From Bryobacteraceae bacterium (lineage in GTDB: Bacteria; Acidobacteriota; Terriglobia; Bryobacterales; Bryobacteraceae): a stretch of DNA of 64,000 nucleotides. This document shows, one piece after another, positions 1 through 13,621 of this stretch. The position numbers were made by a program, and so were the translations under genes. The notes under the pieces were generated by a model. It made no database searches and had not been told where the DNA came from. It was given only the letters and a program-made list of their open reading frames with translations. Each line of letters opens with the position of its first letter. The first letter of the stretch is position 1. The stretch spans positions 186,001 through 250,000 of the forward strand of contig JANWVO010000048.1 in assembly GCA_025056865.1 (NCBI GenBank). Reading direction: 5' to 3'.

Positions 1-1
1 G

Positions 2-943
2 ACGCGGATCGCGCTGGCCGAGAAGGGGCGCGAAGTAGCCGAGACACAGCGGCTGGCGCGGCGCGTGGCGGTGCTGAGCCAGGTTCGGCGGACGTTTTTT
101 GAGGTGCTGCGGCGCGACGGCGAGATTGAAATTCTCACCGAGAATCTGGCACTGGTGGAAGCGCTGCGAAAACGGGTGGCGGTGCGTGTGGAGGTGGGCG
201 AGGCGGCGCGTCTGGAGCTGGTGCGGGCCGACGCCGAAGTGGCGAGCGCCCGGGCGCAGGTGAATGCGGCGCGAATCCGCCGCGTGGCAGCGCTGGCGGC
301 ATTCCGCGCGGCAGTGGGCGCGCCGCTGCCGGAGACCGTGTCGCTGGCGGGCGGGCTGGAATCCTCGGTGAAGCCGCCGGCGCTGGCGGAGCTTGAGAAA
401 CAGGTGGTGGAAGAGCACCCGGCGTTGCGGCTGGCGCGCGGCGAGAAGGAGCGGGCGCGCTCGCGCATCGCCTTCGAGAAGGCGCAGCGCATTCCGCAGC
501 CGGTGCTGCGCACGGACTACGAGCGGTATCCAGACGTGCCGAATTTCCGCGTGGGCATCGACATTCCGCTGCCGCTGTGGAACCGGCGCGAGGGGCCCAT
601 CGCGGAGGCTGAGGCGGCCTACCGGGAGGCGGAAGCGAATGAGCAGTTGCGGCGGGTGGAGCTGCTGGCCGCCCTGGAAGGCGCTTACCGGCGGCTGGAA
701 GAGGCCGAGGAACAGATCCGGGCTTACGAAAAGGGAGTGCTGCCAGAGGCCGAGGCGGCGTTGCGCGCGGCGCAAACGGCGTTTCAGCTTGGCGAGCGCG
801 GCATCCTGGAGGTTCTGGACGCGCAGCGGCTGCTGCGCAGCGCGCGCATCGAGTACCTGAATGCGCAGTTTGACCGGCAGGCGGCGCTGGTGGATCTGGA
901 CGAGTTGCGGGGCGTGGATCCGCTGACCCTGTACCGGCGCTGA
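2..943 (+). CDS. TolC/CzcC-family outer-membrane efflux channel (5' partial)
   Basis: The reading frame is open to the left edge, so the N-terminus and signal peptide lie outside the window. The visible part, about 314 residues, is almost entirely helical and Ala/Glu/Arg rich. It carries the repeated outer-membrane efflux protein pattern: a helix pair, then a beta stretch near FRVGIDIPLPLWNRREG, then a second long coiled coil. The FxxGxxxPLPLWNRxxG signature is typical of CzcC/CusC channels. Such proteins form the trimeric outer-membrane exit duct of RND pumps. The adaptor gene starts 10 bases downstream and the pump gene follows, so this is the first visible gene of a tripartite heavy-metal exporter operon. 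Confidence 0.9.
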   Translation, partial: TRIALAEKGREVAETQRLARRVAVLSQVRRTFFEVLRRDGEIEILTENLALVEALRKRVAVRVEVGEAARLELVRADAEVASARAQVNAARIRRVAALAAFRAAVGAPLPETVSLAGGLESSVKPPALAELEKQVVEEHPALRLARGEKERARSRIAFEKAQRIPQPVLRTDYERYPDVPNFRVGIDIPLPLWNRREGPIAEAEAAYREAEANEQLRRVELLAALEGAYRRLEEAEEQIRAYEKGVLPEAEAALRAAQTAFQLGERGILEVLDAQRLLRSARIEYLNAQFDRQAALVDLDELRGVDPLTLYRR

Positions 944-953
944 GCGAGTTGCC

Positions 954-2117
954 ATGCGAGTGACTTTGCCCATCCTTGTGCTGAGCGTGCTGGCGCTGGC
1001 CGGCTGCTCGAAGAAGCCGGAAGCAGCAGGAGCGCCTGCGAAGGCCGAGGCCGCAGCGCCGGCGGATCCATCCCTGATCACCGTGGATGCCGGGCTGGCG
1101 CAGCGGATCCGCATCGGCAAGCCGGAATGGCGGCAGATTGCCAGCGAGCTGGAGGTGAGCGCGCGCGTGGAGGTGGATGTGACGCGCACGAGCCGGATCG
1201 GGTCGCCGGTACTCGGGCGCGTGACCGAGGTGCGGGTGGAAGAAGGGCAGGACGTGCAGGAAGGCCAATTGCTGGCGGTGCTTTACAGCACGGGTCTGAA
1301 TGAGGCGCAGCTCGATTTTCTGAAGGCGCTCTCGCAGCGCATGGTGGCCGAGCGAGCGGTGGCGCGGGCGAAGACGCTGCTGGCGGCGGACGTCATTGGC
1401 GCGGCGGAGCTGCAACGGCGCGAGGCGGAGCTGGCGCAGGCGACGGCGGAGCTGGAAGCGGCGCGCGAGGAGCTGGCGCTGCTGGGCATGCCGCCGCAGG
1501 CAATTGCGGAGCTGGAAAAGACGCGCGTGCTGAAATCCGTGGCCTGGGTGACGGCGAACCGCGACGGCACGCTGCTGAGCCGGCGCGCCTCGGTGGGGCA
1601 GGTGGTGCAGCCGGCCGACACGCTGTTCGAGATCACCGACCTGCGGCAGGTGTGGGTGGTGGCGGACGTGCCGGAGAAGGAAGTGTCGCATGTGCAGCCG
1701 GGGCGGCCGGTGACGATCCGGTTTGATGCGCTGCCGGGGCGGGAGTTCCGCGGCCAGGTTTCGTTTGTCAGCCCGCTCGTCAACCCCGAGACACGCACGG
1801 TGACCGTGCGCGTGGTGCTGCCGAATCCGCAGAGGGTGCTCAAGCCGGCGATGCTGGCGACGCTGACGATCCACGGGCATCCGCAGGAGCGGCTGTGCCT
1901 GCCGCAGAGCGCGTTCGTGCGGGAAGGCGACCGCGAGTATGTGTTTGTCCGGCGGCAGGGAGACGTGTTCGCGCTGACGCCGGTGAGAACCGTGGCCGCG
2001 GGCGCTGCCTTCCGGGCGGTGGAAGAGCCGGACCTTGCCGGAGCGGATGTCGTTCTGGAGGGCGCCTTCCATCTGAACAACGAGCGGCGGCGGCGGAACA
2101 TCCGCGGCAGCGAGTGA
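954..2117 (+). CDS. RND efflux periplasmic adaptor lipoprotein (CzcB/CusB type)
   Basis: This 387-residue protein is the periplasmic membrane-fusion subunit joining the RND pump to the outer-membrane channel. It begins with a lipoprotein signal ending in the lipobox LAGC (Cys18). A biotinyl-lipoyl-like half follows (VTEVRVEEGQDVQEGQLLAVL, about residues 90-110), then a helical hairpin, the second lipoyl half (GTLLSRRASVGQVVQPADTL), and a beta-barrel domain with the family-typical segment ending VNPETRTVTVRVVLPNP. It starts 10 bases after the channel gene and ends 7 bases before the pump gene, indicating co-transcription. The family assignment is secure. The transported metal cannot be read from this subunit. 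Confidence 0.93.
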   Translation: MRVTLPILVLSVLALAGCSKKPEAAGAPAKAEAAAPADPSLITVDAGLAQRIRIGKPEWRQIASELEVSARVEVDVTRTSRIGSPVLGRVTEVRVEEGQDVQEGQLLAVLYSTGLNEAQLDFLKALSQRMVAERAVARAKTLLAADVIGAAELQRREAELAQATAELEAAREELALLGMPPQAIAELEKTRVLKSVAWVTANRDGTLLSRRASVGQVVQPADTLFEITDLRQVWVVADVPEKEVSHVQPGRPVTIRFDALPGREFRGQVSFVSPLVNPETRTVTVRVVLPNPQRVLKPAMLATLTIHGHPQERLCLPQSAFVREGDREYVFVRRQGDVFALTPVRTVAAGAAFRAVEEPDLAGADVVLEGAFHLNNERRRRNIRGSE

Positions 2118-2124
2118 GGCGGCC

Positions 2125-5100
2125 GTGCTGAAGTTTCTGGTCGGAACCGCGCTGAAGCACCGCGCCGTGGTGATTGTGGCGGCGCTGGCGCTGCTGGGGC
2201 TGAGCGTGGACGCGTTCCGGCGCCTGCCGGTGGACGCGTTCCCGGACGTCACCAATGTGCAGGTGCAGGTGGCGACCGTCGTGCCGGGGCGTTCGCCCGA
2301 CGAGGTGGAGCGGCTGGCGACGATTCCCATTGAGATCGCCATGACGGGCCTGCCCGGCATGACCGAGATGCGGTCGCAGAACGAGGCCGGGCTCTCGATC
2401 ATCACGCTGGTCTTCACCGACGACACGCCGGTCTATTTCGCGCGGCAGCTTGTGGGAGAAAGGCTGGACGAGGTGCGCGCGCGGCTGCCCGAAGGCGTCA
2501 ATCCGGTGCTGGGACCGGTGGCGACGGCGCTGAGCGAGATCTATCAATATACGCTCGAAAAGCCCGGCGACGGCGAGCGTCCGCTGACGCGCGAGGAGCT
2601 GATGGAGCGGCGCACGATTCAGGACTGGGTGGTGCGCCCGCTGCTGCGCTCCGTGCCGGGGGTGGCGGAGATCAACAGCACCGGCGGATACGTGCGGCAA
2701 TATCAGGTGCTGGTGGATCCGGTGAAGATGCGCTACTACGGCGTGACGATCGCGGACGTCCACCGGGCGCTGAGCCGGAACAACGAGAATACAAGCGGCG
2801 GGATCCTGCCGCAGGGGCCGGAGATCTTTCTGGTGCGCGGGCTGGGGCTGCTCAAGAGCATCGACGACATCCGCTCCATCGTGATCAAGGAATTCCGCAA
2901 CACGCCCGTGTATCTGAAAGATCTCGCCGAGGTGCGGATCGGCGAAGAAGTCCGCTACGGGGCGATGCTGAAGGGCGGCTACACCGAGGCGGTGGGCGGC
3001 ATCGTCTCGATGATCGCCGGGGGCAACGCGAAGGAAATTGTCAGCCGGATCAAGGAGCGCGTGCGGGAGATCAACGAGAACAACATGCTGCCAGGCGGGC
3101 TGAAGATCGTGCCGTACTACGACCGCTCGGAGCTGGTGGACGCAGCGCTGGACACGATCGCGAAGGTGCTTAAAGAGGGCATCGTGCTGGTGATCGTGGT
3201 GCTGTTCCTGTTCCTGGGGGATCTGCGGTCTTCGCTGATCGTGATTGCGACGCTGGTGCTGACGCCGGCGGCGACATTTCTGGTGATGGAGCGCTCCGGC
3301 ATCAGCGCGAACCTGATGTCGCTGGGCGGGCTGGCGATTGCGATCGGCCTGATGGTGGACGGCTCGGTGGTGATCGTGGAGAACGTGTTCGCGCAGTTGA
3401 GCCACCGCAAGGGCGAGCCGAAGACGCGCGTGATCCTCGACTCGGTGCTGGAGGTGGGCACGCCGGTCATTTTTGGCATCAGCGTCATCATCCTCGTGTT
3501 CCTGCCGCTGATGACGTTGCAGGGCATGGAAGGGAAGCTTTTTTCGCCGCTGGCCTACACGATCGCGATCGCGCTGGCGATCTCGCTGGCCGTGTCGCTG
3601 GTGCTGTCCCCGGTGCTCTGCTCGTTCTTCCTGAAGGGGGGCAAGGAGCACGAGACGTGGCTGGTGCGCTGGGGCCGGAGGCTGTATGAGCCGGCGATGC
3701 GGGCGGCGGTGCGCAACCCGAAGACGACGGCCGCGGCAGGCGTGCTGCTGTTTGCGGGTTCGCTGGCGCTGATCCCGCTGCTCGGCACGTCCTTCATCCC
3801 GGAGCTGAAAGAGGGCACCATCAGCCCGAACATGGACCGCGCGCCGAACATCAGCCTGGACGAATCCCTGCGGATGGAGGCGGAGGCGATCCGCGAGATC
3901 CGGAAGCTGCCTGGCGTGAAGCACGTGGTGTCGCGGCTTGGCCGCGGCGAGTCGCCCGTGGATCCGGCCGGGTACAACGAGACGGACATGATGATCCAGT
4001 TGCTGCCGATGGAGCAGCGGCCGGGCATCACGCAGGAGATGGTGGAAGACCGGGTGCGGGAGATCCTGAACCGGTTTCCGGGCGTGAACGTGGTGATGGC
4101 GCAGCCGATTTCGGACCGCGTGGACGAGATGGTGACGGGCGTGCGCGCCGACGTGGCGGTGAAGATCTTCGGCGACGATCTGGACGAGCTGCTGAAGCTG
4201 GCGCGGCAGGCGGCGCGGGTGGCATTGCGGATCCGGGGCACGAGCGACGTGAAGATCGACCGCGTGGCCGGGCAGATGAACATCGACGCGCAGATCGACC
4301 GCGCCGCCATCGCGCGGCTCGGCCTGAATGTGGAAGACGTCAACGACGTCATCGCCGCAGCCGTCGGCGGCAAGCCGGCCACCGAGATCTACGAAGGGGA
4401 GCGGCGCTTCGACCTGGTGGTCCGCTACCCGCAGGAGTACCGGGATTCGGTCGAGAAGATCCGCTCGATCCTGCTCGAGACGCCCGCGGGAGCGACAGTG
4501 CCGCTGTCAGCGCTGGCCGACATTCAGGTGCGCGAGGGGCTTTCGCAGGTCAAGCGCGAAGGCGGGCGGCGCCGGGTGGTGGTTGGCATCAACATCCGCG
4601 ACCGGGACCTGGGCGGATATGTAGACGAATTGCAGCGCCAATTGCGGCAGAACGTGAAGCTGCCGAGCGGATATTACTTCGAATTCGGCGGACAGTTCGA
4701 GAATCTGGAGCGCGCGCAGCGGCACCTGATGTTCATTATTCCGGTCACGATTGGCCTGATTTACTTCCTGCTTTTCCTGCTTTTCCAGTCGCTGAAGTCG
4801 GCTTTTCTGATCATTTCGGTGCTGCCTTTCGCCTCCATTGGCGGAGTGGTCTCGCTGTACCTGACGGGGATGTATCTTTCGGTGCCGGCGAGCGTCGGCT
4901 TCATTGCGCTGTGGGGCATCGCGGTGCTGAACGGAGTGGTGCTGGTGACGCAGATCCGCAATCTGCGCGAGGCGGGCGTGCCGCTGGCGGAGGCAGTGTC
5001 CCGCGGCGCGTCCCAACGGTTCCGTCCGGTGATGATGACGGCGACGATCGCGGCGCTGGGGCTGATTCCGTTTCTGTTTGCGACGGGTCCGGGATCCGAA

Positions 5101-5208
5101 GTGCAGAAGCCGCTGGCGGTGGTGGTGATTGGCGGGCTGATTTCGTCGACGGCGCTGACGCTGCTGGTGGTGCCTTCGATCTACCGCTGGTTTGACGATT
5201 TCCGCTGA
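2125..5208 (+). CDS. Heavy-metal efflux RND pump (CzcA/CusA family)
   Basis: This 1027-residue proton-driven inner-membrane pump has the usual HME-RND length and duplicated layout: two sets of six transmembrane helices separated by large periplasmic loops. It begins at GTG. The TM4 signature reads AIGLMVDGSVVIVEN, with Asp412 and Glu419 conserved. The position matching the first Asp of the CzcA DFG motif is Ala406, so it departs from the classic Zn/Co/Cd signature. The substrate is therefore uncertain (perhaps monovalent copper/silver, perhaps another metal). It is the last gene of the channel-adaptor-pump operon and faces rho across a GC-rich hairpin. Confidence 0.93.
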   Translation: MLKFLVGTALKHRAVVIVAALALLGLSVDAFRRLPVDAFPDVTNVQVQVATVVPGRSPDEVERLATIPIEIAMTGLPGMTEMRSQNEAGLSIITLVFTDDTPVYFARQLVGERLDEVRARLPEGVNPVLGPVATALSEIYQYTLEKPGDGERPLTREELMERRTIQDWVVRPLLRSVPGVAEINSTGGYVRQYQVLVDPVKMRYYGVTIADVHRALSRNNENTSGGILPQGPEIFLVRGLGLLKSIDDIRSIVIKEFRNTPVYLKDLAEVRIGEEVRYGAMLKGGYTEAVGGIVSMIAGGNAKEIVSRIKERVREINENNMLPGGLKIVPYYDRSELVDAALDTIAKVLKEGIVLVIVVLFLFLGDLRSSLIVIATLVLTPAATFLVMERSGISANLMSLGGLAIAIGLMVDGSVVIVENVFAQLSHRKGEPKTRVILDSVLEVGTPVIFGISVIILVFLPLMTLQGMEGKLFSPLAYTIAIALAISLAVSLVLSPVLCSFFLKGGKEHETWLVRWGRRLYEPAMRAAVRNPKTTAAAGVLLFAGSLALIPLLGTSFIPELKEGTISPNMDRAPNISLDESLRMEAEAIREIRKLPGVKHVVSRLGRGESPVDPAGYNETDMMIQLLPMEQRPGITQEMVEDRVREILNRFPGVNVVMAQPISDRVDEMVTGVRADVAVKIFGDDLDELLKLARQAARVALRIRGTSDVKIDRVAGQMNIDAQIDRAAIARLGLNVEDVNDVIAAAVGGKPATEIYEGERRFDLVVRYPQEYRDSVEKIRSILLETPAGATVPLSALADIQVREGLSQVKREGGRRRVVVGINIRDRDLGGYVDELQRQLRQNVKLPSGYYFEFGGQFENLERAQRHLMFIIPVTIGLIYFLLFLLFQSLKSAFLIISVLPFASIGGVVSLYLTGMYLSVPASVGFIALWGIAVLNGVVLVTQIRNLREAGVPLAEAVSRGASQRFRPVMMTATIAALGLIPFLFATGPGSEVQKPLAVVVIGGLISSTALTLLVVPSIYRWFDDFR

Positions 5209-5521
5209 GGCGGAGTCAGGGCGCAGACGACGCGGAACCCGGAGAAGCCGCCTTCCCGCATCGGGACACCGAAGAGGTGCAGGCTGTCATCGAGGCTTGG
5301 GGCCATGGGGTGTGCGGCGCCGGGCTGTGGAGGATCTCCCGGGCCGTTGGCTGACCCCGTCTGCATTCTCGCGGGCGGGCATGCGCGCGTGGAGGCGCGT
5401 TCAGGCAGGACCGCGCCGGAGCCCGGGGCAGCGCGGATGCAAGGGGGCGCCTCCAACGAAGAAGCGCCCCGGCCGGGCTGCCGGCGGGGGCGCTCCGGTG
5501 GCGTGAGGATGCAGGGTCGCC
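5209..5521. other. Intergenic region between convergent pump gene and rho
   Basis: This 313-base stretch has no convincing intact gene. On the minus strand, about 5306-5226, it encodes a short peptide ending SGFRVV that resembles the C-terminal end of formylglycine-generating-enzyme-like domains, possibly a decayed remnant. A strong hairpin lies at 5463-5494. The small frames here have unusual Arg/Pro/Gly-rich composition and look spurious. Confidence 0.5.
5463..5494. terminator. GC-rich hairpin between convergent genes
   Basis: The arms AGCGCCCC and GGGGCGCT flank an inner GCCGG/CCGGC pair, giving a long stem. It lies 28 bases past the rho stop and about 255 bases past the pump gene stop. 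No long T-run follows on either strand, so it could be a bidirectional terminator or an RNA 3'-end stabilising stem. Confidence 0.45.
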
Positions 5522-7024
<1,503 letters not shown>

Positions 7025-7587
7025 ATCTCTTTCACTCCTTGGCCGGTGAGGCCGGAAAACCAGATGAGCTCTCCGTCGGGGTAGAGCGCCCGGATCGCCT
7101 TCTGGCTTTCATTCATCTCCTTGCGGTTGAGCTTGTCCGACTTCGTGGCCACGACGGCGTACGGCTTGCGGTGGAACTCCAGCCAGTCCCTGAGCTGGAG
7201 ATCGGACTCCATCCAGCCGCGCCGCGCGTCGAGCAGCACGAAGCACAGCGCCAAACTCTCGCGGTCGAGCAGATAGCTCTCAATGAGCTTCCGCCAGCCC
7301 CTCTGGACCGCTTTCGGGGCTTCGGCATAGCCGTAGCCGGGCAGATCCACGAAGAGGATCCTGCCCTCGACTTCGAAAAAGTTGATGGCCTGCGTCCTGC
7401 CCGGCGTGCTGGAGGTGTGGGCCAGCTTCTGCCCCAGGAGGCAGTTTAGCAGGGTCGACTTGCCCACGTTGCTGCGGCCGAGGAACGCGAACTCGGGCAG
7501 CCGGGGAGGCGGGAACTGGGAAGCGTCGACCGCCGTCAGCAGGAACCTGGCTTGCGGACGCACGCTTCGCCTGCTCCACCGCCGCCC

Positions 7588-10044
<2,457 letters not shown>

Positions 10045-10131
10045 GGGTAATTGATATCAGTTGTCTTCCGGGGAATCCGCGCCGGCGCTCCGGGCGGCCC
10101 CGGGGCGCTGCAAAAAGGGTTCAGGCGGCCG

Positions 10132-11400
10132 TCAGCCGGCCTTTTCGAGCAAAGCCCAGTTGATCTTCTGGGTCAGCACCATCTCCTTCGTGACCAGGAA
10201 CTCGCGGACCTTCTTGTACGAGGGGAGATAGTACATGACGTCGAGCATCAACTCTTCGAGGATCATCCGCAGGCCCCGCGCGCCCACCTTCCGCTGCAAG
10301 GCCAGATCCGCGATGGCTTCCAGAGCGTCGTCGCTGAACTTCAGTTTAACATTTTCGAACTCAAACAGCTTCTGGTACTGCTTGATGATCGCATTTTTCG
10401 GCCGCGTGAGGATCTGCACGAGGGCATCGCGGTCGAGGTCCTCGAGCACGGCGGCGACGGGCAGGCGGCCGATGAATTCGGGAATGAAGCCGAACTTGAT
10501 GAGATCCTCGGGCTGAAGCTGTTCGAGCAGCGACATGTCCCGGTGCTGCGGGCCGCGGGCGGGCTCGTTGCGCGAATCCTCCACGCTCTTGAAGCCGAGC
10601 GTCTTCTTGCCGACGCGGCGCGCGATGATCTTCTCGAGGCCCACGAAGGCGCCGCCGCAGATGAACAGGATGTTGGTGGTGTCGACCGGAGTGAACTCCT
10701 GGTGCGGGTGCTTGCGGCCACCCTGTGGGGGAACGTTGGCGATGGTGCCCTCGAGGATCTTCAGCAGCGCCTGCTGCACGCCTTCGCCGGAGACGTCGCG
10801 CGTGATGGAGGGATTCTCGTCCTTGCGGGAGATCTTGTCGATCTCGTCGATGTAGATGATGCCCGTCTGGCAACGCTGAACGTCCCAGTCAGCGTTCTGG
10901 AGCAGGCGGAGGATGATGTTTTCGACGTCCTCGCCGACGTAGCCCGCCTCGGTGAGCGTGGTGGCGTCCACGATGGCGAAGGGGACATCGAGGATGCGCG
11001 CCAGCGTCTGGGCCAGCAGAGTCTTGCCGGTACCGGTGGGGCCGATGAGGAGAATGTTGGATTTGGAGACTTCGACGTCGCCCACGCGGTGGCGGTTCAT
11101 CTGGATCCGCTTGTAGTGGTTGTAGACGGCGACGGCGAGCTTCTTCTTGGCCGACTCCTGCCCGATGACGTACTGGTCCAGGTACTCCTTGATCTCCAGA
11201 GGCTTGGGCAGTTTCTGGGGCGCGCCATAGCCGCGCTCGGGGCGGTCATCGGCGAGGATCGAGTTGCATACGGCGATGCACTCGTCGCAGATGTAGGCGC
11301 GGGGGTAATCGCTGGGGGAAGCGATCAGCTTCCCGACTGCATCCTGGCTCTTATGGCAGAACGAGCACCGGAGGATTTCGTCGCTCGGGGATCTTCTCAC
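10132..11400 (-). CDS. clpX: ATP-dependent Clp protease ATP-binding subunit ClpX
   Basis: ClpX is the AAA+ unfoldase that feeds tagged proteins to ClpP. The 422-residue protein has the N-terminal zinc-binding domain with Cys12, Cys15, Cys38 and Cys41. It then shows Walker A GPTGTGKT (about 120-127), Walker B IIYIDEID, the substrate pore-loop region and the conserved AAA+ lid. It uses a GTG start preceded by AGGGAGA, about 7 bases upstream. It heads the minus-strand block with lon, engB and rho; clpP is not in the window. A plausible sigma-70 promoter lies about 65-90 bases upstream. Confidence 0.97.
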   Translation of the reverse strand: MRRSPSDEILRCSFCHKSQDAVGKLIASPSDYPRAYICDECIAVCNSILADDRPERGYGAPQKLPKPLEIKEYLDQYVIGQESAKKKLAVAVYNHYKRIQMNRHRVGDVEVSKSNILLIGPTGTGKTLLAQTLARILDVPFAIVDATTLTEAGYVGEDVENIILRLLQNADWDVQRCQTGIIYIDEIDKISRKDENPSITRDVSGEGVQQALLKILEGTIANVPPQGGRKHPHQEFTPVDTTNILFICGGAFVGLEKIIARRVGKKTLGFKSVEDSRNEPARGPQHRDMSLLEQLQPEDLIKFGFIPEFIGRLPVAAVLEDLDRDALVQILTRPKNAIIKQYQKLFEFENVKLKFSDDALEAIADLALQRKVGARGLRMILEELMLDVMYYLPSYKKVREFLVTKEMVLTQKINWALLEKAG

Positions 11401-11462
11401 AAATCGTCTCCCTGCGGTCCGGGAAGGGAAGCCCTTCCAGGAGCCGCGGTTCCCGTGCCCTC

Positions 11463-11492
11463 ATTATCCATCGAAAGCCTGAGGACTGGCAA
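11463..11492 (-). promoter_or_regulatory. Candidate sigma-70 promoter for clpX
   Basis: On the minus strand TTGCCA (11492-11487) is followed after 18 bases by GATAAT (11468-11463). Each box differs from the consensus at one position. It points to clpX, with a predicted leader of about 55 bases. This is a pattern match only. Confidence 0.4.
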
Positions 11493-11759
11493 TGGATCTG
11501 TCAATCGGGGGGATCCTATGACTTTGGATGCATTCCGGGGCGGAAAGGTGGCCCGGGGTGTGCCCCGGCACTGGAATTGCAGCGGGGGAGGGGCCGGGGA
11601 GGCCTGCGGGAAGGAGTGACCGGGCGGCCGCTGCCGGACGGATGCGTGCGGGAAAGGGCGATCGCGCTTGGAGGAGGCGCCCGCCGAGGGGAGGCTTTGC
11701 AGCGCCCGGGCGGCTGCGGATCCCCCTCGTGGGCAGGCGCTTGTCCCGGATCGCGGTGA

Positions 11760-11789
11760 TTGACACTTCCGAAAGGGCTTTTCTATCCT
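11760..11789 (+). promoter_or_regulatory. Candidate sigma-70 promoter for the ABC exporter operon
   Basis: A perfect TTGACA (11760-11765) is followed after 18 bases by TATCCT (11784-11789), which matches the -10 consensus at four of six positions. The predicted leader before the ATPase ATG at 11883 is about 85-90 bases. No other promoter-like pair was noticed closer to the gene. Confidence 0.45.
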
Positions 11790-11882
11790 AAGAACCGTCA
11801 AGCACTTCTGCGTTGGCAGCAGCCGTGCTGCCATGGGCGGGACCCCCGCGCGTCCCGGATTGCGCATCCGAAGGATGATCCG

Positions 11883-12854
11883 ATGATCAAGGTCGAGAAT
11901 TTGACGAAGAGATACGACCGCAATATCGCGGTCAACGACATCAGCTTCGAGGTCAGCAAGGGGCAGATCGTCGGTTTTCTCGGGCCGAACGGCGCGGGCA
12001 AGACCACGACGATGCGCATCCTCACCTGTTTCATGCCCCCCACGTCGGGGCGGGCGTCGGTGGCGGGCTTCGATGTGCTGGAGCAGCCGCTCGAAGTGAA
12101 GAAGAGGATCGGCTATCTGCCGGAGAGTCCGCCTCTGTACCCGGAGATGGAGGTGCACGAATACCTCGCGTTCGTGGGGCGGCTGAAGGGCATCCCGAGC
12201 GCCGACCTGCCGCGCCGCGTGGCCGAAGTGAGCGAGCGGTGCGCCATCAGCGACGTCTCGAAGAAGCTGATTTCCAAGCTCTCCAAGGGCTACCGGCAGC
12301 GCGTGGGGCTGGCGCAGGCCATCCTGCACAACCCGGACGTGCTCATCCTGGACGAGCCGACGGCGGGGCTGGACCCCAAGCAGATCCACGAGACCCGGCA
12401 ATTGATCCGCTCGCTGGCCGGCGAGCACACGATCATCCTGTCGACGCACATCCTGCCTGAAGTGGAGCAGACCTGCGACCACGTCATCATCATTTCCAAG
12501 GGCAGGATCGTGGCGCAGGACACGGTGGAGAACCTGACGTCGCGGCTGCGCGGGCAGGAGGCGGTGCTGGTGGAGGTGGCGGGCGCGGGCGCCGGAGAGA
12601 TCCGCGGGGCGCTGAGTGCGGTGCCGGGCGTGGCGCGCGTGCAGGAGAAAGGTTCCCGCAACGGGCTGCACGCGTTCGAAGTGGAATCCGAGCCGGGGCG
12701 GAACGTGCGCGCGGAACTGGCGCGGAAGGTGGTGGAGAGCGGATGGGCGCTGCATGAGCTGCGGCCTGTGGCAATGAGCCTGGAGGAAGTGTTCCTCGAG
12801 CTGACCGCTTCGGAGAAGGCAGAGGCGGCCGCGGCGAAAGGAGGCCGGCAGTGA
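11883..12854 (+). CDS. ABC exporter ATP-binding protein (GldA-like)
   Basis: This 323-residue ABC-2-type ATPase has Walker A GPNGAGKT (about 34-41), the signature LSKGYRQRVGL, Walker B LILDEPTAGLDP and the switch-histidine segment STHIL, plus a C-terminal extension as in multidrug or gliding-type ATPases. The frame is open further upstream, but the domain begins at MIKVENLTKRY, so the ATG at 11883 is taken as the start. The next gene, encoding the permease, overlaps it by 4 bases (GTGA). With the following three genes it forms a GldA/GldF/GldG-like exporter of unknown substrate. Confidence 0.93.
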   Translation: MIKVENLTKRYDRNIAVNDISFEVSKGQIVGFLGPNGAGKTTTMRILTCFMPPTSGRASVAGFDVLEQPLEVKKRIGYLPESPPLYPEMEVHEYLAFVGRLKGIPSADLPRRVAEVSERCAISDVSKKLISKLSKGYRQRVGLAQAILHNPDVLILDEPTAGLDPKQIHETRQLIRSLAGEHTIILSTHILPEVEQTCDHVIIISKGRIVAQDTVENLTSRLRGQEAVLVEVAGAGAGEIRGALSAVPGVARVQEKGSRNGLHAFEVESEPGRNVRAELARKVVESGWALHELRPVAMSLEEVFLELTASEKAEAAAAKGGRQ

Positions 12855-13618
12855 AGAACATCTGGACGATTTGCAGGAAGGAGCTGAAGTCCTACTTCGC
12901 GTCGCCGATCGCCTGGCTGCTTCTGGCGATGTTTGCGACGATTTTCGGGTTCTTCTTCTGGAATGCGGTGGGATATTTCGTGAGCGTCAGCATGCAGTCG
13001 ACGATGTTCGGCCGCAGCTTCCCGATGGACGTCAACGAAATGATCATCCGCCCGCTGCTGATGAATACCTCGGTGATCGGCCTGTTCCTGATTCCGCTGA
13101 TCTCGATGCGGCTGTTTGCCGAGGAAAAGCGGCAGGGCACGATCGAGCTGCTGATGACGTCGCCGGTGCGCGACATGGAGGTGATTCTGGGCAAGTGGCT
13201 GGCGGCGCTGATTCTCTACGCCTGCCTGCTGGGAATCAGCCTGCTGGACATGGCTTTCCTGTTCGCTTACGGCAGGCCGGACTGGCGGCCGATGCTGGTG
13301 GGCTATGCAGGACTGATCCTTCAGGCGGGCGGGCTGCTGGCCATCGGGACCTTCATCTCGACGACGACGCGCAACCAGATCATCGCGGGCGCGGTGACTT
13401 TCGGCGCGTGCCTGCTGCTATGGGTCTTCGAATGGGTGGCCGGCTATGAGACGGCCACGTGGGCCACGGTGATGGGCTACATGAGCGTGGTGCGGCACTT
13501 CGAGCCGTTCTCGAAGGGCGTCATCGATTCGAAAGACGCCGTGTACTTCCTGTCGCTGATCTTCCTGGGGCTGTTCCTGACGTCGCGCAGCCTCGAGTCG
13601 CTGAGGTGGAGGGCGTAA
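12851..13618 (+). CDS. ABC-2 type permease (GldF-like)
   Basis: This 255-residue integral membrane protein has about six transmembrane segments. It begins with a cytoplasmic amphipathic stretch (ICRKELKSYFASPIAW) typical of the ABC-2 permease/GldF family, then the conserved loop RLFAEEKRQGTIELLMTSP, which marks this group. It starts at a GTG that overlaps the ATPase stop. It would form the transmembrane channel of the exporter. GldF proteins are known from gliding bacteroidetes, but homologues occur widely in non-gliding bacteria, so gliding should not be inferred. Confidence 0.9.
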   Translation: MKNIWTICRKELKSYFASPIAWLLLAMFATIFGFFFWNAVGYFVSVSMQSTMFGRSFPMDVNEMIIRPLLMNTSVIGLFLIPLISMRLFAEEKRQGTIELLMTSPVRDMEVILGKWLAALILYACLLGISLLDMAFLFAYGRPDWRPMLVGYAGLILQAGGLLAIGTFISTTTRNQIIAGAVTFGACLLLWVFEWVAGYETATWATVMGYMSVVRHFEPFSKGVIDSKDAVYFLSLIFLGLFLTSRSLESLRWRA

Positions 13619-13621
13619 GCG

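Larger units (their letters stand above)
11401..11882. other. Divergent promoter region between clpX and the ABC exporter operon
   Basis: This 482-base divergent intergenic region contains only small, composition-biased frames, for example at 11528-11791, which I do not regard as genes. A minus-strand promoter candidate lies near clpX and a plus-strand one about 95 bases before the ABC ATPase gene. I see no further structure that I can name in the GC-rich middle. Confidence 0.5.

Noticed and set aside
11528-11791. Small plus-strand frame in the clpX-ABC gap
   Set aside because: Gly/Arg/Pro-rich, no ribosome site, and overlaps the candidate promoter for the exporter operon.
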